From JAFGMC01 sp963540515 (GTDB lineage Bacteria > Pseudomonadota > Alphaproteobacteria > Rs-D84), in assembly GCA_963540515.1 (NCBI GenBank), contig CAUTNA010000007.1, positions 1 to 38,650 on the forward strand: DNA of 38,650 nt, read 5' to 3'. Below, one piece after another: positions 34,024-38,650 of this stretch (within the stretch, counting starts at the first letter, position 1; every line of letters begins with the position of its first letter). A program made the translations under genes and the position numbers. A model generated the notes under the pieces. It did no database searches. It was not told the origin of the DNA and saw only the letters and a program-made list of their open reading frames with translations.

Positions 34024-36078
34024 TTAATCTTGACCTACATTCATTGTAATTCTTCGAATACCACTACTTATTGATTTTTCTTTAATAATTGATACTTTAA
34101 TCAATTCTTTAGTGTTTTTAACATGTGTTCCACCACAAAGTTCAATTGATACATCACCAATTGAAACAGTACGAACCATATTACCATATTTTTCACCAAA
34201 AAGAGCTATAGCACCAAGCTCTTTGGCTTTATCAATAGGCATTTCTTCTATTCTTACTTCTAATTTTTCATCAATCCAAGAATTTATTAAATCTTCTACC
34301 TTTTGTTTTTCTTCTTCAGTCATTGCTCTTGAAAAAGAAAAATCAAAACGAACTGAATTTGGTGATACTTTTGATCCTTTTTGTAAAACCTCATTTCCTA
34401 AAACTTTTCTAAGTGCAGCTTGTAATAAATGTGTTGCAGAATGAGCTGAGGCTGTTTTATCACGATTATTTCTATCTATAACAGTGTTAAGAATATCAGA
34501 TACTTTAATATCTTTTTCCAAAATACCTTTATGAACTATAAAATTAGATACTTTAAATACATCTGATATATTAAAAATTCTTTGATTATTTTTTTCCAAA
34601 TATCCCAAGTCATTAACTTGACCACCAGAGGTTGCATAAAAATTTGTTTTATCTAATACAATTTCAACTTCATCTTTTGCATTTGCTGATAGTACAAATT
34701 CATTATTTCTAAGTATTGCTAAAACTTTTGATTCTAATTTATCTTCAGGATTATATTTAAAACTATCAATTGTTGATAAAACATCTCTTTTAGATTCCCA
34801 AATCGTTTTTGTTCCTTTAGTGTCGGTTCTGGACCTTTCTTTTTGTTCTCGCATACATTTATTGAATACATTTTCATCAACACTAATTTTTTTAGAAGAT
34901 AAAATACTTTCTGTTAAATCAAATGGAAAACCATAGGTATCAAACAATTTAAAAGCAATTTCACCAGAAAAAGTTTTTGAATCCCCCAATTTTGATATCT
35001 CTTGATTTAATAATTTAGTACCACTTTTAAGTAATTCTATAAAAGATTCTTCTTCATCCCGTATTATTTTAATAACAGTATCTTTTTCATCTTCAAGTTC
35101 ACTATACCAATCACCCATTTCATTTAAAAGCGATGGATATAATTTATATAAAAATGGTTCATTAGATCCAAGTAATTGTCCTTGACGCATAGCCCTTCTT
35201 AAAATTCTACGAATTACATAACCTCTATCTGTATTTGATGGTCTTACACCATCTGCAAGGGCGAACGATATTGCACGCAAATGATCAACAATAATTTTAA
35301 AGGATGATTTATTATCTTCTGTCTTTTTTACTGATAATATTTCTTCTAAAGATTTCATTAAATTAACAAAAAGATCTGTATCATAATTATCTGTTTTATT
35401 TTGTAAAAGTGCTGCCCATCTTTCTAATCCTGCTCCAGTATCAACATTTTGCTTAGGTAAATTATTTAAATTTCCATTAGCATCTCTATCATACTGCATA
35501 AAAACATTATTCCAAATTTCAACCCATCTATCATCCTCATTTTTTATATCAGAGCCAAAATCATAAAATATTTCAGTACAAGGTCCACATGGACCAATAT
35601 CACCCATTGACCACCAATTATCTTTATCACCAAGTCGAATAGCCTCTTTTCCTGATATTTTTTTCCATAAAATTGTTGCCTCTTCATCAGAAATATGAGT
35701 TGTTATTCTTATTTTACTGGGATCTAAATTAAGTTCTTTAGTAAGAAGATCCCAAGAAAATTTTATAGCTTGTTCTTTAAAATAATCACCAAAAGACCAA
35801 TTTCCCATCATTTCAAAAAATGTATGATGTCTTCCATCAATTCCAACTTCATCTAAATCGTTATGTTTACCACCTGCACGTAGACATTTCTGAACATCTG
35901 CAACCCTTTTTGATATAGGCTTTTCTATTCCTTGGAGAATATTTTTCCAAGGAACCATACCTGCAACAGTAAATAAAATACTTTTATCTTCTGGAATAAG
36001 TTTATGACTTTTTACTATTTCGTGATTGTTTTTCTGAAAAAAATCTAAAAAAGTTTTTCTGATTTGATTATAGTTCAT
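34024..36078 (-). CDS. alaS: Alanyl-tRNA synthetase lacking the C-terminal C-Ala domain
   Basis: A 684-residue enzyme (usual length about 870). The catalytic core is complete: TVAGMVPWKNILQGIE, RRHHTFFEMMGNWSFGDYF-type motif 2, DNWWSMGDIGPCGPCTEIFY, VDTGAGLERWAALLQ, RGYVIRRILRRAMRQG. The editing domain is intact, with HSATHLLQAALR (HxxxH) and LCGGTHVKNT (CxxxH). The protein then stops within about 30 residues of CGGTH, so the C-Ala (linker/oligomerisation) domain is missing; rnj follows nine bases later, leaving no room for it. I use the ATG at 36078 (AGG upstream) rather than the TTG at 36099. Confidence 0.95.
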   Translation of the reverse strand: MNYNQIRKTFLDFFQKNNHEIVKSHKLIPEDKSILFTVAGMVPWKNILQGIEKPISKRVADVQKCLRAGGKHNDLDEVGIDGRHHTFFEMMGNWSFGDYFKEQAIKFSWDLLTKELNLDPSKIRITTHISDEEATILWKKISGKEAIRLGDKDNWWSMGDIGPCGPCTEIFYDFGSDIKNEDDRWVEIWNNVFMQYDRDANGNLNNLPKQNVDTGAGLERWAALLQNKTDNYDTDLFVNLMKSLEEILSVKKTEDNKSSFKIIVDHLRAISFALADGVRPSNTDRGYVIRRILRRAMRQGQLLGSNEPFLYKLYPSLLNEMGDWYSELEDEKDTVIKIIRDEEESFIELLKSGTKLLNQEISKLGDSKTFSGEIAFKLFDTYGFPFDLTESILSSKKISVDENVFNKCMREQKERSRTDTKGTKTIWESKRDVLSTIDSFKYNPEDKLESKVLAILRNNEFVLSANAKDEVEIVLDKTNFYATSGGQVNDLGYLEKNNQRIFNISDVFKVSNFIVHKGILEKDIKVSDILNTVIDRNNRDKTASAHSATHLLQAALRKVLGNEVLQKGSKVSPNSVRFDFSFSRAMTEEEKQKVEDLINSWIDEKLEVRIEEMPIDKAKELGAIALFGEKYGNMVRTVSIGDVSIELCGGTHVKNTKELIKVSIIKEKSISSGIRRITMNVGQD

Positions 36079-36207
36079 ATTTATACCTAAAATATTCAAG
36101 GCTATAATATAACAATCTTTAATCTCTTATCAAATATTAATTTAGTAATAAAATAGATATTTTTTTTAAAGTCTATTTGATGTATATTATAAACAAAGGA
36201 ATAAACA

Positions 36208-36699
36208 TTGGATCAGAAGTTATTTTTAGTTTTATCAGTAATAGTAATTATTATTGTTGCATCAGTTTTTAATATTCATGTTCTTCCAATTGATGATATT
36301 CATAAAATTCCAATGCAGATAGTAAATGAGGTATTATATGTTTGTCCCTATAAAAATACAAATTTTGATTCAGTAGTAAAAACTTTAATGAATATAAAAA
36401 ATGAATTAAGATTTGTATTTTTTGTATCAATGGTTTTATTAATTATTTCTTGGTCTTGGGCAATGTATCAAACTCTTCTTAAAGATTCTTTTAAAAAAGA
36501 TCCTTTTAAAAGTCCTTGGTTTTTTACAAAAATATTTTTCTGGACAGTTGTAGTTTTAGCTATTCTCTATAAGACTCCAAATTTTTATAAAACAGTAAGA
36601 GTAGAAGGTTCAACACAAAAATGGATCTTGTGTGAAAAAAACTTAAAAGAATCAAAAGCTGTTTTATCAAAAAATGTAAAACCTGATGATTTTAATTAA
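36208..36699 (+). CDS. Small membrane protein, unknown function
   Basis: A 163-residue protein starting at a TTG with AAAGGA eight bases upstream. Three hydrophobic segments: 5-25 (LFLVLSVIVIIIVASVF), 68-87 (FVFFVSMVLLIISWSWAMY) and 105-122 (FFTKIFFWTVVVLAILY). A Cys-containing loop (VLYVCPYKNTNF) lies between the first two. No family recognised. It is divergent from alaS and separated from hup by its own promoter. Confidence 0.6.
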   Translation: MDQKLFLVLSVIVIIIVASVFNIHVLPIDDIHKIPMQIVNEVLYVCPYKNTNFDSVVKTLMNIKNELRFVFFVSMVLLIISWSWAMYQTLLKDSFKKDPFKSPWFFTKIFFWTVVVLAILYKTPNFYKTVRVEGSTQKWILCEKNLKESKAVLSKNVKPDDFN

Positions 36700-36703
36700 A
36701 TTA

Positions 36704-36732
36704 TTGACACAAATTAGTAAAATCTCTAAAAT
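36704..36732 (+). promoter_or_regulatory. Promoter of hup
   Basis: TTGACA (36704-36709), 17-base spacer, TAAAAT (36727-36732), about 60 bases before the hup ATG, which is preceded by AAGGAG. GTGATTATTTTCAC further down (near 36743) is a small dyad of unknown role. Confidence 0.65.
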
Positions 36733-36793
36733 CTGGGCGTTAGGTGATTATTTTCACTGGCTCTATTATTAAATAATAAGTAAGGAGAAACTT

Positions 36794-37066
36794 ATGAATA
36801 AACAAGAATTAATCGAAGCAATTGCAAATGAAGCAGAAGTTTCAAAAACAGATGCTGGTAAATGTTTAGAAGCTTTTATTAATACAGTTACAAAAGTATT
36901 AAAAAACAAAGCAGAAATTCGTTTAATTGGTTTTGGTACATTTACAACAACAAAACGCAAAGCTACAACAGGACGCAATCCTCGTACAAACGAAGAGATT
37001 AAGATTCCTGCATCTATTGCTCCTAAATTTAAACCAGGAAAAGGATTAAAAGACGCTTTAAATTAA
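36794..37066 (+). CDS. hup: DNA-binding protein HU
   Basis: A 90-residue HU: MNKQELIEAIANEAEVSKTD, then AEIRLIGFGTFTTTKRKATT, then GRNPRTNEEIKIPASIAPKF. The GFGTF turn and GRNPRT arm tip are textbook. It has its own consensus-like promoter and AAGGAG ribosome-binding site. Nucleoid-shaping role; a second HU/IHF-like gene is at 29628. Confidence 0.95.
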   Translation: MNKQELIEAIANEAEVSKTDAGKCLEAFINTVTKVLKNKAEIRLIGFGTFTTTKRKATTGRNPRTNEEIKIPASIAPKFKPGKGLKDALN

Positions 37067-37165
37067 AGTCAAGTTAAATATATTTAAAATATTTATTTTT
37101 TTATTTTGGTTTTTGGTTTGTATTCGTTCATAATCAAAAACCTAATTAAATAAAAGGAAAAAATT

Positions 37166-37564
37166 ATGAAAAATGAAAACTGTTCTTGTGGTTGTTGCTC
37201 ATCAAAATCTATAATTGCTAAAGTAGTAATTTTTGGTCTTGGTTGTGCTTTAGGTTTTGCTGCATCAAGATATATGCCAAGCAAAATGTCTATAAAATTA
37301 GATTCCGCATCTTTAAAATCTGGTGAAGAAATGACTATTGTTATCGATGGTGATAAATCTGATTTAGAAAAAGCATCAAAAATTGAAGACTTAAAAATCT
37401 TTATAGATGATTGTTTATTCACAGATAAAATAAAAGATAAAAAAGAATTAGAAAAAATAAAATCTTTAGATACTAATAAAGATAATTGTATCGATAAAAT
37501 GGAATTCAAAGTTGATATGAATAAAGATGATATGATTAAAGACGATACAAAAAATATGAAATAA
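37166..37564 (+). CDS. Membrane-anchored protein with Cys-rich N-terminus and one EF-hand
   Basis: A 132-residue protein. The start has a Cys cluster (CSCGCC at 6-11), then a TM helix (about 16-34, IIAKVVIFGLGCALGFAA). The C-terminal part contains DTNKDNCIDKME (about 106-117), which fits an EF-hand loop: D-x-N-x-D-x-x-I-D-x-x-E. It may bind Ca2+ outside the membrane; the single hand suggests dimer pairing. The Cys cluster lies on the cytoplasmic side if the basic residue rule holds. A strong terminator follows. Confidence 0.65.
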   Translation: MKNENCSCGCCSSKSIIAKVVIFGLGCALGFAASRYMPSKMSIKLDSASLKSGEEMTIVIDGDKSDLEKASKIEDLKIFIDDCLFTDKIKDKKELEKIKSLDTNKDNCIDKMEFKVDMNKDDMIKDDTKNMK

Positions 37565-37572
37565 TTCTAATT

Positions 37573-37601
37573 AAACGGCTGACCATTCAGCCGTTTTTTT
37601 A
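37573..37601 (+). terminator. Rho-independent terminator
   Basis: Stem AAACGGCTGA/TCAGCCGTTT with a short loop (37573-37596 region) followed by a T-run. Clear terminator after the EF-hand gene. Confidence 0.88.
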
Positions 37602-37627
37602 TATTAAAATATAAATAAAGAGATTAC

Positions 37628-38137
37628 ATGAATAAAAAAACAAAAGAAAATAAACTTAATTCTTTAAAAGAAAGAGTTAATATAATATTTTATAAATATA
37701 AACAAATAAAAATTACCACTCCTTTAAGTCCAACTGAATTAAAAGATTTAAATGAATTTATTGAAAAGTTTAAATACAATAAAAATTTAGAAATAATAAA
37801 AGATGTTGAATTTTGTAGGCTTATAATTGATATATATAAAAATAATAATTATAAAGCACCCAAAAATGGACACCAAATGAAACCAGAAAGAATAGATTCT
37901 ATTATAAAAATTATTATAAAACAGGCTTCGAATTGTTTTTTATATAAACTTACACCATCTCAAACTCAAGCAGTTATGATAAAAAGAGAAAGTTTAAAAA
38001 AATTAATTGAAGAAAATAATTTTGCTACAGATTATGAATTTTATGAAGCACAAAAACTTAGTGATTATTTAGAAGGTATTTATAATAATTATATAAACAT
38101 TAATAGTGTTTCTAAAAATAATGAAAGACAATACTAA
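37628..38137 (+). CDS. Protein of unknown function
   Basis: A 169-residue, helical, basic soluble protein with a central basic patch (NNYKAPKNGHQMKPERIDSI) and no known domain. It has a strong terminator after it and a 27-base gap from the previous terminator, so it may be its own unit or read through from upstream. Function unknown. Confidence 0.55.
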   Translation: MNKKTKENKLNSLKERVNIIFYKYKQIKITTPLSPTELKDLNEFIEKFKYNKNLEIIKDVEFCRLIIDIYKNNNYKAPKNGHQMKPERIDSIIKIIIKQASNCFLYKLTPSQTQAVMIKRESLKKLIEENNFATDYEFYEAQKLSDYLEGIYNNYININSVSKNNERQY

Positions 38138-38139
38138 AA

Positions 38140-38159
38140 AAGGGACTTTTAAGTCCCTT
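38140..38159 (+). terminator. Rho-independent terminator
   Basis: Stem AAGGGACTT/AAGTCCCTT with a TT loop, followed by a T-rich stretch; an A-run precedes it. It ends the unknown gene at 37628. Confidence 0.8.
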
Positions 38160-38190
38160 CTTTATTTTAATTAGTTTGTGATAGTTATAA

Positions 38191-38650
38191 CTAACGACTT
38201 CCTTTTCCATTATTATAATTTTGTTTAGATTTAAATTTATCAAAAGATTCAATTTTAAACAATGAACTTTCATTATTTAATAACACAATGATATCTTTTA
38301 TATATGATAAACAAATATCAGATAAATCTTCCTTAGAAATTAAATGTTCTATTTTTTTAGATTCTTGTATTATAGAATTATAATAAGTATCAATTATATC
38401 TATATGATTAGAAATTAAATTTAAATTAGAATTAAATTTACTTAATGTATTTTTTAATGCATAAAAGTTTGCTTCCAAATACTTAATTGGAATAACTTCT
38501 AAAATTGATTTATTCTTATCGATATTCAAAAGTTTTTTAAATTCTTCAATACTTTTTATATTAGTATTATTAAGTTTAAATAAAGCATTATAACCTTCAT
38601 CATTAAGTTCTTTTTTATATATAGGGGGGACAGAATTAGTCAATATTTTT
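38191..38650 (-). CDS. Protein of unknown function, 5' end probably beyond window
   Basis: The minus-strand frame is open from the window edge and holds no internal ATG; a TTG at 38643 is the only visible start, so the gene likely begins outside. About 150 residues are visible, mainly helical with Asn/Lys/Ile-rich composition and no recognised domain. Its first codons include a run of six C (38629-38624) encoding VPP within a stretch that resembles the poly-G elements. Confidence 0.5.
   Translation of the reverse strand, partial: KILTNSVPPIYKKELNDEGYNALFKLNNTNIKSIEEFKKLLNIDKNKSILEVIPIKYLEANFYALKNTLSKFNSNLNLISNHIDIIDTYYNSIIQESKKIEHLISKEDLSDICLSYIKDIIVLLNNESSLFKIESFDKFKSKQNYNNGKGSR

Noticed and set aside
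1..38650. CRISPR array, rRNA operon or riboswitch
   Set aside because: No regularly spaced repeats, no rRNA-like stretches and no recognisable riboswitch core were seen on reading both strands.

Overview
The window is very A+T-rich chromosomal DNA (by eye about three quarters A+T, not computed) from an alphaproteobacterium. The lineage call rests on GcrA (8877..9389) and the DUF1013/TrcR cell-cycle regulator (21472..21996), two factors essentially restricted to Alphaproteobacteria. A TolA-type C-terminus, omega, RpoD, HU and IHF-like proteins fit a Gram-negative proteobacterium. The very low GC and many lineage-specific exported proteins suggest an uncultured, host- or gut-associated low-GC clade, but I cannot name it. 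It is mostly core chromosome with small accessory insertions. I see no transposase, integrase, phage module, rRNA or CRISPR array.

Layout. 1-3360: end of a TolA-like gene, a surface-polysaccharide pair (GT2 glycosyltransferase and a frameshifted RgpF-like protein) and a KAP P-loop NTPase. 3396-5369: tRNA-Ser(GGA), rpoZ, lysS. 5432-8803: two overlapping genes for exported proteins of unknown function and a minimal A24 prepilin peptidase, divergent from gcrA. 8877-11142: gcrA overlapping a gene for a coiled-coil, single-TM, Glu-rich protein. 11197-16062: a small unknown gene, tRNA-Arg, a divergent Smr-domain protein, a small basic protein, lemA, priA, a broken restriction-endonuclease gene, rpmG, tRNA-Leu. 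16101-19118: ABC-F ATPase, guanylate-kinase-like protein, anchored cysteine-containing exported protein. 19226-21996: trcR-rpoD-rpsU cluster, all on the minus strand. 22099-26854: ABC exporter, conserved Cys-rich protein, a second membrane KAP-like NTPase, tRNA-Ser(GCT). 26948-31326: two 40-bp poly-G promoter-like elements in inverted orientation around a coiled-coil gene, a fused accD-accA gene, an IHF-like gene, htpX and a tiny ORF; then tRNA-Asp. 31479-38650: unknown gene, rnj, an alaS lacking the C-Ala region, a small membrane protein, hup, an EF-hand membrane protein and two unknown genes.

Functional links. Cell-cycle transcription (GcrA, TrcR) and the core transcription machinery (RpoD, omega) lie in one window, with TrcR and sigma-70 probably co-transcribed. 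Translation genes (lysS, alaS, rpmG, rpsU, five tRNAs) and RNase J form the housekeeping backbone. The accessory genes (two KAP NTPases, each beside a tRNA-Ser; the restriction relic; the poly-G elements; homopolymer frameshifts) suggest past gene acquisition and possible phase variation. The best candidate for something undescribed is the repeated 40-bp palindromic TTGACA / poly-G / TAGAAT element, placed at nearly the same distance before two ribosome-binding sites.
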